From Emcibacteraceae bacterium (GTDB taxonomy: Bacteria; Pseudomonadota; Alphaproteobacteria; Sphingomonadales; Emcibacteraceae), in the NCBI GenBank assembly GCA_016763335.1, contig JAESUD010000068.1, positions 1 to 7,559 of the forward strand: a stretch of DNA of 7,559 nucleotides. The letters run 5' to 3'. The stretch's first letter is position 1. The number at the start of each line of letters is the position of its first letter. This document shows positions 1 to 5,895 of the stretch, one piece after another. The translations under genes were made by a program, and so were the position numbers. The notes beneath the pieces were generated by a model, which ran no database searches, had not been told where the DNA came from, and saw only the letters and a list, made by a program, of their open reading frames with translations.

Positions 1-521
1 ATATCCAGGTACCAGCCCTTGATGATACTGGAGCATTCCCCTTTACAACAAACGCAGGTAAAGCGAGAATAGAAGGCTTTGAAGGCACTATATCGGCCTT
101 AGTAAGCGAAGGTGTGACATTTAGTGCTGGCGCATCATATCAAAATGCCCGCTTGACAGAGGATCAACTTGAACCAAATACCGGTTTAGCAGGCGACAGA
201 ATTGCGAATGTGCCTAAATTTATGGGAAATATCAATATAGATGTCATGCAGCCAATTAATGATAAGATAGATTTCATTATGAACGCGAATATAAGCCATC
301 GTGGTAGTTCACAAACAGATACAGCCGTTACCCTTGACAGCTATACCAGTGCTAATATTAGAGCGGGTATTGAACTTGAGGATTGGAGAGTAGAAGTATT
401 TGTTCGCAACGTATTTGATACACGTGCTCAAATCGATGCTATTTCTTCAAGCCAAGATCCCCTTGCCCGAATTACAATTCGCCCAAGAACAATTGGTGTC
501 TCTGCAAAAAGGAGTTTCTAG
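1..521 (+). CDS. TonB-dependent receptor, C-terminal part (5' end outside window)
   Basis: This is the C-terminal end of an outer-membrane TonB-dependent receptor, the 22-stranded barrel family that imports siderophores, vitamins or glycans using TonB/ExbBD energy. The reading frame is open from position 3, about 173 codons, and ends at TAG 519-521. There is no start in the window. An internal GTG at 114 is not the true start, because the coding frame continues upstream of it. Near the beginning is a stretch reading NAGKARIEGFEGTIS, the typical barrel motif of this family (N-x-G-K-A-x-x-x-G-x-E). It is followed by alternating polar and hydrophobic strands, an RNVFDTRAQ segment resembling the family's N-L-F-D/N-K-x-Y motif, and a terminal strand ending in Phe, as expected for BAM-dependent barrel proteins. 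The substrate cannot be told from this part. The gene is followed directly by an intrinsic terminator, so it is the last gene of its transcript. Confidence 0.9.
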   Translation, partial: IQVPALDDTGAFPFTTNAGKARIEGFEGTISALVSEGVTFSAGASYQNARLTEDQLEPNTGLAGDRIANVPKFMGNINIDVMQPINDKIDFIMNANISHRGSSQTDTAVTLDSYTSANIRAGIELEDWRVEVFVRNVFDTRAQIDAISSSQDPLARITIRPRTIGVSAKRSF

Positions 522-545
522 GAAGATAGAAATATACTTAACAAT

Positions 546-577
546 GGGGAAGCTTGAAAAAGCTTCCTCATTTTTTT
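546..577 (+). terminator. Rho-independent terminator of the TonB-dependent receptor gene
   Basis: GGGGAAGCTT (546-555) pairs with AAGCTTCCTC (560-569): eight perfect pairs, one G-U and one closing G-C. The loop is a GAAA tetraloop (556-559), and seven Ts follow at 571-577. It lies 24 bp after the receptor stop codon. The last T overlaps the stop codon of the convergent TetR gene (576-578). There is no good T-tract on the other side, so it is probably efficient only for the + strand. Confidence 0.9.
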
Positions 578-1220
578 ATCCTGAAACTGTTAAAGAAGCC
601 TGATACTCTGCCAATGCTTCAGGCGTAAAAAATGGCTCAAATCCCTGATAAATTAATGAAAAGCCTTCTCTAATACTTGTTGCATCCGCTTCAACACCCG
701 TTAATTCCAAATGCAGAAGCCATTGATCACTAATCAACCAGGAAATTCGAAGTAAGCTATCCAATGATGCCGGCGCTTTTGGTTGCACCATTAAACCAGC
801 CCTTATAAGTTCATCAAAAAAACTTCTCACTTCAGTTTCACGTTTTTTGCGTGACAATCGAAAGTGGGTTTTTAATTTCTCATCTTTTCTAAGAAGCGGG
901 TATAATTCCCTATAGAAAAAACTATATCTCAATATCAATTCTATCTGACGTTCAAACATGAAGCGTGCATATTTTATGTTGGGGTGTTTATGATCATCAT
1001 ACCAATCATTATCCATTTCCTGATCAATGCGACTAAAAATGGTTTGAATAATGTCTTCTTTATTTTTGAAATGATAATGCAATAAACCACGACTGATACT
1101 ACACACATCTGCAATACGGTTTGTAGAAACAGCCTTGGTTCCATGTTCATTAAATAGTTTTATTGCCGTTTCAATAATGAGATTTTGTGTTGTTACTGTC
1201 GCCATATAAAATCTTTTCAT
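576..1220 (-). CDS. TetR/AcrR-family transcriptional regulator
   Basis: This encodes a 214-residue DNA-binding repressor-type protein of usual TetR length. Residues ~11-58 form the TetR_N domain, with helix 1 around TQNLIIETAIKLFNEHG and a helix-turn-helix across residues ~32-51 (STNRIADVCSISRGLLHYHF). The HYHFKNKEDI stretch is the classic end of the recognition region. The C-terminal half contains a RYSFFYRELYPLLRKD segment (98-113), which resembles the C-terminal domain of one TetR subgroup (PF13972-like, recalled from memory). The ligand is unknown. Two starts are possible: ATG at 1220 or the in-frame ATG at 1205 (Met6). Neither has a strong Shine-Dalgarno sequence; the second has AAAAGA upstream. 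The gene converges on the TonB-receptor gene and is separated by ~390 bp from the porin gene upstream of it on the same strand. Its target may be itself, through the dyads at 1220-1283. No divergent gene lies next to it. Confidence 0.9.
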   Translation of the reverse strand: MKRFYMATVTTQNLIIETAIKLFNEHGTKAVSTNRIADVCSISRGLLHYHFKNKEDIIQTIFSRIDQEMDNDWYDDHKHPNIKYARFMFERQIELILRYSFFYRELYPLLRKDEKLKTHFRLSRKKRETEVRSFFDELIRAGLMVQPKAPASLDSLLRISWLISDQWLLHLELTGVEADATSIREGFSLIYQGFEPFFTPEALAEYQASLTVSG

Positions 1221-1240
1221 AAAACAAAGTTTATGTTTTA
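1220..1240. promoter_or_regulatory. Candidate TetR operator: 21-bp dyad at the regulator's start
   Basis: TAAAACA (1220-1226) and TGTTTTA (1234-1240) are perfect 7-bp inverted arms with a 7-bp spacer. The dyad touches the first base of the upstream ATG of the TetR gene, a position where autoregulatory TetR operators often lie. The size and symmetry suit a TetR dimer. The sequence is AT-rich, so chance symmetry is possible. Confidence 0.4.
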
Positions 1241-1257
1241 AACACTAACAGAAAAGC

Positions 1258-1283
1258 TGAACGAATAAACCAATATTCGCTCA
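1258..1283. promoter_or_regulatory. Candidate operator: second dyad upstream of the TetR gene
   Basis: TGAACGAAT (1258-1266) and ATTCGCTCA (1275-1283) are 9-bp inverted arms with one mismatch and an 8-bp spacer. The dyad lies about 38-63 bp upstream of the first possible TetR start, where its promoter should be. It is less AT-rich than the dyad at 1220-1240 and differs from it in sequence, so the two need not bind the same protein. Confidence 0.4.
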
Positions 1284-1485
1284 ACGACACGTGATAACCG
1301 GATACTAGGCGGCACAAAAACTCTCTGAATTTAAGCGGTAAAGAAAAGAAATGAAGTTATTGCAAGAAATTTGATACTCTTATATCTCGGTAACATCTTC
1401 TCGCCCGCCGCCCTCGCTATATTGAACATAAAATTCAATTAACCTTTTTTCATTACCTTCAAAATATTAAGCCAGTCTGCACAAA
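1284..1485. other. Non-coding stretch with a GC-rich patch
   Basis: I find no supportable gene here. The stretch is AT-rich except for a conspicuous GC-rich patch at about 1399-1418 (CTCGCCCGCCGCCCTCGC). A weak inverted repeat follows at 1421-1439, ATTGAA/TTCAAT with a 7-nt loop. No promoter or RNA-gene signature is clear. Confidence 0.4.
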
Positions 1486-1516
1486 TGCGTGAACAGGATA
1501 AGCACCTGTCCACGCA
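1486..1516. repeat. Strong intergenic inverted repeat (hairpin)
   Basis: TGCGTG-A-ACAGG (1486-1497) pairs with CCTGT-C-CACGCA (1505-1516): eleven pairs, one A/C mismatch and a 7-nt loop. It is the most stable-looking hairpin in the gap between the porin and TetR genes. Neither strand carries a T-tract next to it, so it is not a textbook intrinsic terminator. It could be a Rho-dependent 3' end, an mRNA 3'-stabilising stem or an operator. Confidence 0.55.
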
Positions 1517-1556
1517 TAATGAAAATACAATAATTTACACCGATAAAAGGCGGTTT

Positions 1557-1604
1557 TAAAAAATGGCTCTAGTAATTAAGTGCTTTTCTAACAAAAGAAC
1601 TTAA
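1557..1604 (-). terminator. Possible weak terminator downstream of the porin gene
   Basis: Read on the minus strand, TTAAGT-T-CTTTT and AAAAG-C-ACTTAA form an 11-pair stem with one mismatch and a 5-nt loop (arms at 1576-1587 and 1593-1604). It begins ten bases after the porin stop codon. A run of Ts follows at about 1558-1563, but only after a dozen intervening bases. The stem is AT-rich, so termination here would be weak. The stronger stem at 1486-1516 lies further downstream and may share the role. Confidence 0.4.
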
Positions 1605-1613
1605 AACATCTGT

Positions 1614-2807
1614 TTACCAATCCACATTTAAACGTAGTCCAACAACATTTGCCGTATTCGTTGTACCAAGTGATGTACGGTCGTTTACTTTAGTATAGCC
1701 ATAATCAAGCATTGCACGGATATAGCGTGTCATATACCAACTTACACTTGCGACATAACTATGTTGCTCACCGCCGAATGCACCATTATTAGTAAGGTCA
1801 AGCTTATCATAACGAGCAGATACCATCCACATGCCATTTCCGCCCTCGTTAACTGGATTGTTAACCTTTGGACGGCTCCATGAACCTGATTTAATATTGA
1901 TAGCGCGGCTTTCACCCGTTAGGATATACCCAACTTCCGCATACCCGCCAGAGAACTTAGCGTTAGTGCCTGCTGCAATGCCATCTTTAGCATTTGCAAA
2001 TGCATATTCGATAGCACCAAATAGTGGCCCTGATGTAAATGCAGCTTCTAACGCAACTAAGTTTTCTTTCACTGCATTACTACCAAAATTTGACATGGTC
2101 ATAGACAGGTTTGTAATGGCCTTGGCTTTGTATGTAATTGTACCTGTATCTTTTAAATCCTTCGCACGACCAGAAACACCGACCATCCAAGTTGCTTTAT
2201 CAATTTTACCGCCTACCGTAGCACGGACCGCCGCCGTAATACCTTCTTTAGTACCACTAGCGAATGTATTGTTACCTTGAAATACGCCAGCAGTGAAGCC
2301 CCAGTTATCACCGCCCGTTGCGACCTTTACACCAAAGGCACGACCAAAACCAAAGGCACTTTTAAAAGCAGCACGTTCCATAAATGTTGTTTGGCTAATC
2401 GCGGTATTCCATTCCATTGAATTTGGCACTTTACTTTGGCCTACTGTTATGGACCAGGTATCTTGTTTAAATTGCAAGTAAGCATCTTTTACTTTTGTTG
2501 AGTTTCCGCCAAAATCGGCTTCAAATTTATATTTAATATTACTCGTTGCTTTACCTTCAATGCCAAACCACGCGGCGCGTAATTTAGTGCCCGAAAAATC
2601 ATTAGCCGAATTGCTATCGCTGCCCGTGCTCCAATCAGCCATAATTCGACCACGAATATTAAATTCAAATTTGCCATCAGATGACTTTAGAGTTGGCGCG
2701 GGATCAGATGAAGAAAATATGACCTCGTTCTCCTGCGCTTGCCCTGCTGTCATACACGTTGTTGTCCCCAGAATTACCATTCCTAGTGTTTTGATGATCT
2801 TATTCAT
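1614..2807 (-). CDS. OprP/OprO-type phosphate-selective porin family protein
   Basis: This is a 397-residue outer-membrane porin. Residues 1-24 are a signal peptide with a likely AGQA/QE cleavage site. The mature protein shows the OprP/OprO (PF07396) pattern. There is an early strand with GKFEFNIRGRIMADW (45-59), a segment with the EGKATSNIKYKFEADF pattern near residues 84-99, and a KDAYLQFK strand. A GQSKVPNSMEWN...TFMERAAFKSAFGFGRAFGV segment closely follows the family's conserved GQxKxPxSxE...FMER motif. The chain ends RLNVDW, and an aromatic last residue is normal for barrel assembly. Characterised members pass phosphate or polyphosphate, but many relatives in other phyla are uncharacterised, so the substrate here is open. 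A purine-rich AGAGAG lies ~7 bp before the ATG. It is the last gene of a three-gene minus-strand unit, 43 bp after the chemoreceptor gene. No Pho-box-like direct repeat is apparent upstream of the unit. Confidence 0.88.
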   Translation of the reverse strand: MNKIIKTLGMVILGTTTCMTAGQAQENEVIFSSSDPAPTLKSSDGKFEFNIRGRIMADWSTGSDSNSANDFSGTKLRAAWFGIEGKATSNIKYKFEADFGGNSTKVKDAYLQFKQDTWSITVGQSKVPNSMEWNTAISQTTFMERAAFKSAFGFGRAFGVKVATGGDNWGFTAGVFQGNNTFASGTKEGITAAVRATVGGKIDKATWMVGVSGRAKDLKDTGTITYKAKAITNLSMTMSNFGSNAVKENLVALEAAFTSGPLFGAIEYAFANAKDGIAAGTNAKFSGGYAEVGYILTGESRAINIKSGSWSRPKVNNPVNEGGNGMWMVSARYDKLDLTNNGAFGGEQHSYVASVSWYMTRYIRAMLDYGYTKVNDRTSLGTTNTANVVGLRLNVDW

Positions 2808-2840
2808 GCTAGTCTCTCTATTACTATGTTAAAAATTTTA

Positions 2841-2855
2841 CTTAAGTCTATTAAG
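2841..2855 (-). repeat. Small hairpin between chemoreceptor and porin genes
   Basis: CTTAA (2841-2845) and TTAAG (2851-2855) with a 5-nt loop overlap the chemoreceptor stop codon. On the minus transcript an A/U-rich stretch with five Us follows. It may act as a partial terminator or processing site that lets the porin be expressed at a different level from the chemoreceptor. The stem is short and weak. Confidence 0.25.
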
Positions 2856-4641
2856 CTTGGGATTCAATTCTGATATTTTCCAAAAATCCACTCGTCACTT
2901 TTTGCATTTGACATGTGGCGTCATTAATCTTGTCAGAGGCCAAATTAACTTCCACCGATGCATTTTTAGTTTTTTGCGCACCTTCTGATACACTTAAAAT
3001 ATGCTGACTTACTTCATTAGTCCCTCTTGCGGCCTCTTGTACATTTCTTGAAATTTCGTCTGTCGCGGACCTCTGTTCTTCAACGGCTGAAGCAACAGCT
3101 ATTGCCATTTCGGATACGCTTAAAATTCCTGCGCTGATTTCCGACATAATTTTATTCGCTCGTACACTTTGTTGTTGCACAGCCGTTACCTGGACACTGA
3201 TATTTTCCGTGGCTTGAGCTGTTTGCGCGGCAAGGGTTTTTACCTCTGAGGCGACAACAGCAAACCCTTTACCCTCTTCCCCAGCTCGTGCGGCTTCTAT
3301 TGTTGCATTCAAAGCTAGTAAATTTGTCTGTCCCGCAATGTCATTAATTAAATTAACAATATTACCGATTTCACTTGAGGATACTTCTAACCCAGCCATT
3401 ATCTCTTCTGATGCTTTAGAAATATTAAGCATCTCATCTGATTTTTTAGATGTCAGAACCATTTGCCGCGCAATTTCCGCAACAGAAGCGCCCATTTCTT
3501 CTGACGCAGCCGCAACAGTTTCAACATTTGCATTAGATTCTTCAGCCGCCGAAGCCGTCATTCCGGCATTCTTCTCCGTATTCACTGATGTTTCCGACAA
3601 TAATTCAGATGTCTCTTTTAGTTTATTTAATGAACCTGAAACAACATTAAGTGATTGACTAATATCCCGGTCATATTGCGAAATTAACATAGTCATCGTT
3701 TCGGTACGACGTTCACGCTCTCTGTTTGCGTTCACTTCGCGTTGGCGTTCTTCTTCCAACGCTTCCTGTTCTTTAATGTTCCTAGCTTTTCTTTCTGTTT
3801 CAGCCTCAACTCTATTATTCTCTACTTCTTCACGCATAATTTTTTGTTGAATAGAGTTTTCTTTAAAAGTATTCACCGCATCAGCCATAGAACCAATTTC
3901 ATCTTCGAATTCCATACATGGAACAATTATTTCATTTTCCCCATTGGCAAGCTTCAACATTGCAACAGTCATATCTTTAATCGGTTTTGCAATAATTTTA
4001 ATAAAGAAAATTGCGGCTACAATACCTATCAACACAATAAAAATATTCGCAAGTAACGACGTAATTTTTACCGTTTGCAGCGCAGAATTTGATTGCTCAC
4101 CGGCTAACTTTAAGTTTTCACTTTCAATTTGTGCGAATTGATTTTTGATCAAACGAATTTCATCAAACAAAGCCCTTGGTTCACCCGTCGCTTCAATGGC
4201 GCGCGCTTGGTTAACGGTTAAATATTGTCCCATTAATGAAATTTGTTGAGTGGCATAATCCTCATGCCAATGTTCAGCTTTCTCTTCTAATGAAAGCAAT
4301 ATACTTTTTAATTCTGAATTATCATTCGTAAGACTTTTTAAAACAATTATTTGTCTAGAAAACAGATCATGGGCGACATTATACTGATTAATAGCTTCCC
4401 GGTCACTTGATACCAGCAAATATAACATTGCCTGACGTTGGTTATTTAAACCATCCATCATTTCCAAAAATTCTGCATTAATTTCGGAAGCTTGAACGGC
4501 CTCCTCTTGTGAAGTCTCTAATGAGTTCACATTTACAAAAGTAACAATTCCAGCAATAATAGTAACAACGATAATAACACTAAACGCAGAAAATACTTTG
4601 GTTGGAATATTTAAGTTCTTTAAAAATTGGATATTAAACAT
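2851..4641 (-). CDS. Methyl-accepting chemotaxis protein, CHASE3-like sensor, HAMP
   Basis: This is a 596-residue inner-membrane chemoreceptor that would control CheA/CheW. TM1 spans ~17-37. A mostly helical periplasmic region (~38-192) has the length and helical look of a CHASE3 or four-helix-bundle sensor and no visible Cache motif. TM2 spans ~195-216. HAMP follows (~217-268), with the conserved Pro at 220 and a DEIG motif at 247-250. A highly charged Glu/Arg coiled-coil linker covers ~268-313. The signalling domain (~325-590) has the diagnostic hairpin tip [20 protein letters not shown] (435-454), followed by [12 protein letters not shown]. There is no C-terminal NWETF-type pentapeptide, so CheR/CheB would not be tethered that way. 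A clear AAAGGAA ribosome-binding site precedes the ATG. The gene starts 14 bp after the secreted Cache-like gene and ends 43 bp before the porin, which implies co-transcription. Confidence 0.95.
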   Translation of the reverse strand: MFNIQFLKNLNIPTKVFSAFSVIIVVTIIAGIVTFVNVNSLETSQEEAVQASEINAEFLEMMDGLNNQRQAMLYLLVSSDREAINQYNVAHDLFSRQIIVLKSLTNDNSELKSILLSLEEKAEHWHEDYATQQISLMGQYLTVNQARAIEATGEPRALFDEIRLIKNQFAQIESENLKLAGEQSNSALQTVKITSLLANIFIVLIGIVAAIFFIKIIAKPIKDMTVAMLKLANGENEIIVPCMEFEDEIGSMADAVNTFKENSIQQKIMREEVENNRVEAETERKARNIKEQEALEEERQREVNANRERERRTETMTMLISQYDRDISQSLNVVSGSLNKLKETSELLSETSVNTEKNAGMTASAAEESNANVETVAAASEEMGASVAEIARQMVLTSKKSDEMLNISKASEEIMAGLEVSSSEIGNIVNLINDIAGQTNLLALNATIEAARAGEEGKGFAVVASEVKTLAAQTAQATENISVQVTAVQQQSVRANKIMSEISAGILSVSEMAIAVASAVEEQRSATDEISRNVQEAARGTNEVSQHILSVSEGAQKTKNASVEVNLASDKINDATCQMQKVTSGFLENIRIESQA

Positions 4642-4655
4642 TTTCTTTTTCCTTT

Positions 4656-5249
4656 CTATCTTCTACGATCAGCTTCGGTTAAATTTACTTCAATCGTTGC
4701 TGCGCCAATAGATTGACCCGCAAGTGTCGTGACAGTTAAATTAATTTGCACACGCCATGTTTGTGTTCCGTCATGGAATTCCGGTTCATCAATAAAAATA
4801 GCATTAGGGCCAACATCAAAAGTTTTCTGGAATTTGGCCTCATCCCCTTGCCAGAAGTCTGACGTTATGGCACTTTGCCCTACGTTCAATCCATTACGGT
4901 CTGTAACAAAAATTTCTGTATATAATCCACCCGACGCAGCTTGGACTTGCGTTAAATAGATTGATAAAGGGTTATTAAGAGTTGCGGCGATTAATGGCTT
5001 AGGTTCATTTCCAGATGATGCTTCTTCAGCGCGCCACATTTGATCCAATTCATCAATATTTGCCTGTGATATATTATCGTATTTTTTATTTTGTGCATCT
5101 ACACTGATATTTACAACTGGAGTAGTAATCCATGCTCGTATATCATTTATAAATTGTTCATTAAGACTTGCTGTATTAATATTTTGCGCTGATGCTGCTG
5201 ATGTAATCCAATAGAATGTCCCCAATATTAGACATAATTTAAATTTCAT
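4656..5249 (-). CDS. Secreted stand-alone Cache/PDC-like periplasmic sensor protein
   Basis: This encodes 197 residues with a Sec signal peptide (1-21, cleavage ASA/QN) and no other membrane segment, so the mature protein is probably soluble in the periplasm. The C-terminal two thirds look like a single Cache/PDC domain. A helix with QMWRAEE lies at 70-76. A strand [17 protein letters not shown] (110-126) matches the PDC pattern of a strand, then Asp-x-x-Gly, then a second strand. The [15 protein letters not shown] segment (130-144) and a closing [13 protein letters not shown] strand (178-190) resemble Cache ligand-pocket proteins. Cache domains are normally the extracellular part of chemoreceptors or kinases. 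Here the domain is a separate polypeptide made directly upstream of a chemoreceptor that seems to lack one. The ligand is unknown. The ribosome-binding site is a modest AGG ~10 bp before the ATG. It is the first gene of the three-gene unit. Confidence 0.75.
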   Translation of the reverse strand: MKFKLCLILGTFYWITSAASAQNINTASLNEQFINDIRAWITTPVVNISVDAQNKKYDNISQANIDELDQMWRAEEASSGNEPKPLIAATLNNPLSIYLTQVQAASGGLYTEIFVTDRNGLNVGQSAITSDFWQGDEAKFQKTFDVGPNAIFIDEPEFHDGTQTWRVQINLTVTTLAGQSIGAATIEVNLTEADRRR

Positions 5250-5270
5250 TTTTTTTACCTATGTTAAACA

Positions 5271-5291
5271 GTATTTTTAGAGAAAAAATAC
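5271..5291 (-). promoter_or_regulatory. Leader hairpin upstream of the Cache-MCP-porin unit
   Basis: GTATTTTT (5271-5278) and AAAAATAC (5284-5291) form a perfect 8-bp stem with a 5-nt loop. It ends 21 bp before the first start codon and just upstream of its AGG ribosome-binding site. If it is in the transcript it would be a 5'-UTR stem. It is AT-rich, so its stability is modest. Confidence 0.4.
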
Positions 5292-5312
5292 CCCTTCAAC
5301 ATATGTAGCAAT

Positions 5313-5325
5313 TCTTAATTTAAGA
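5313..5325. promoter_or_regulatory. Short dyad overlapping the first phased repeat
   Basis: TCTTAA (5313-5318) and TTAAGA (5320-5325) form a 6-bp perfect inverted repeat around one base. The right arm is shared with the first AAGATTAA repeat at 5322. It lies ~64-76 bp upstream of the Cache gene start. It may be one binding half-site in inverted orientation next to the direct repeats. Confidence 0.35.
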
Positions 5326-5375
5326 TTAACTTATATGGTAAGATTAATTTTTATTGGAAGATTAATTTTTTAATA
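5322..5375. repeat. Three AAGATTAA direct repeats at exact 18-bp spacing
   Basis: AAGATTAA occurs at 5322-5329, 5340-5347 and 5358-5365, starting every 18 bp. Flanking bases are also shared, giving a unit close to AAGATTAAyTTwTATkGG; the third unit is less alike after the core. They lie ~73-126 bp upstream of the Cache-MCP-porin unit, in its promoter or activator zone. Regularly spaced sites suggest cooperative binding by a regulator. Confidence 0.6.
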
Positions 5376-5622
5376 TACTTATTGGTTTTGATAACGTTTC
5401 TTAATATTAAAAACTGACCAAATTATAAGATATACACCCGTGATTTCATTTTAATAAATATTTTCAATTGGACGAAAAGGCAGTTTCATAAAGCCTTACC
5501 CTCCCCTTGTGCTAGGTTAGGATCGTTCTTTTTGAACATGTTACACCCGCACCTTATCAACATAAATATCCTTTATCAGCAATAAGATAAGAACTCGTTT
5601 TTTATGACTTAGAAAACAGTGA
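5366..5622. other. AT-rich intergenic stretch without a gene
   Basis: No ORF here looks like a protein gene. A short palindrome TTAATATTAA lies at 5401-5410. A loose stem, AAGGC (5477-5481) with GCCTT (5493-5497), has an 11-nt loop. AACATGTT lies at 5535-5542. None is strong enough to name a function. The base composition turns less AT-rich towards the repeat that begins at 5623. Confidence 0.4.
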
Positions 5623-5687
5623 ATGAACCACGTCGGCAACGCATAACGATCGAAATAATCCCCGTATTTGTTTTGGTGAATATAGGC
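5623..5687. repeat. 65-bp direct repeat, copy A (upstream of CDGSH-GltS gene)
   Basis: This stretch matches 7440-7504 over 65 bp in the same orientation without gaps. There are five differences, at 5634, 5651, 5660, 5661 and 5682, giving 60/65 identity. On the minus strand it reads as an open frame, AYIHQNKYGDYFDRYALPTW, and stays open on both sides. No terminal inverted repeats or target duplications are visible. It ends 208 bp before the CDGSH-GltS start codon. Confidence 0.85.
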
Positions 5688-5809
5688 GTATTTTTTGATG
5701 GGTGGTGCTCCTGAAAATGTCGAGTGCACGTGGTGGCCTTAGTGTTGGGCAAGTTAAAAAATGCCCCTCTATTACCAGCGATAATCTTATTAGCAATTGC
5801 GAATATATC

Positions 5810-5839
5810 TTTACACCATCAATAAATAATGTTCATTAT
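5810..5839 (+). promoter_or_regulatory. Possible promoter of the CDGSH-GltS gene
   Basis: TTTACA (5810-5815) resembles a -35 box, and CATTAT (5834-5839) could serve as a -10 box with an 18-bp spacer. The region is so AT-rich that other pairs are possible, for example a -10 at TATAAA near 5845. It lies ~57-86 bp before the start codon. Confidence 0.25.
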
Positions 5840-5895
5840 ATTATTATAAACCAGAAAAAATTAGAGTTATTAATGGGGTAAAAGGATAAAATAAA

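Noticed and set aside
400..603. 67-codon + strand ORF
   Set aside because: It lies in another frame of the TonB-receptor gene and then crosses its terminator.
1831..2832. Several ORFs opposite the porin gene
   Set aside because: They are antisense shadows of a well-supported coding frame.
5250..5420. Pho box or sigma-54 promoter for the porin operon
   Set aside because: No CTGTCAT-type 11-bp repeats and no GG-N10-GC pair in a suitable place were found. The visible repeats are a different motif with 18-bp spacing.
5541..5796. Two overlapping minus-strand ORFs of 62 and 64 codons
   Set aside because: They overlap each other in different frames, have no convincing ribosome-binding site, and run through the 65-bp repeat. 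I treat them as chance openings in repeat sequence, though one frame may be a coding remnant.
5717..5881. 54-codon + strand ORF starting ATG-TCG-AGT just before the CDGSH-GltS gene
   Set aside because: It has no Shine-Dalgarno sequence, its composition is unconvincing, and it runs through the probable promoter of the next gene.
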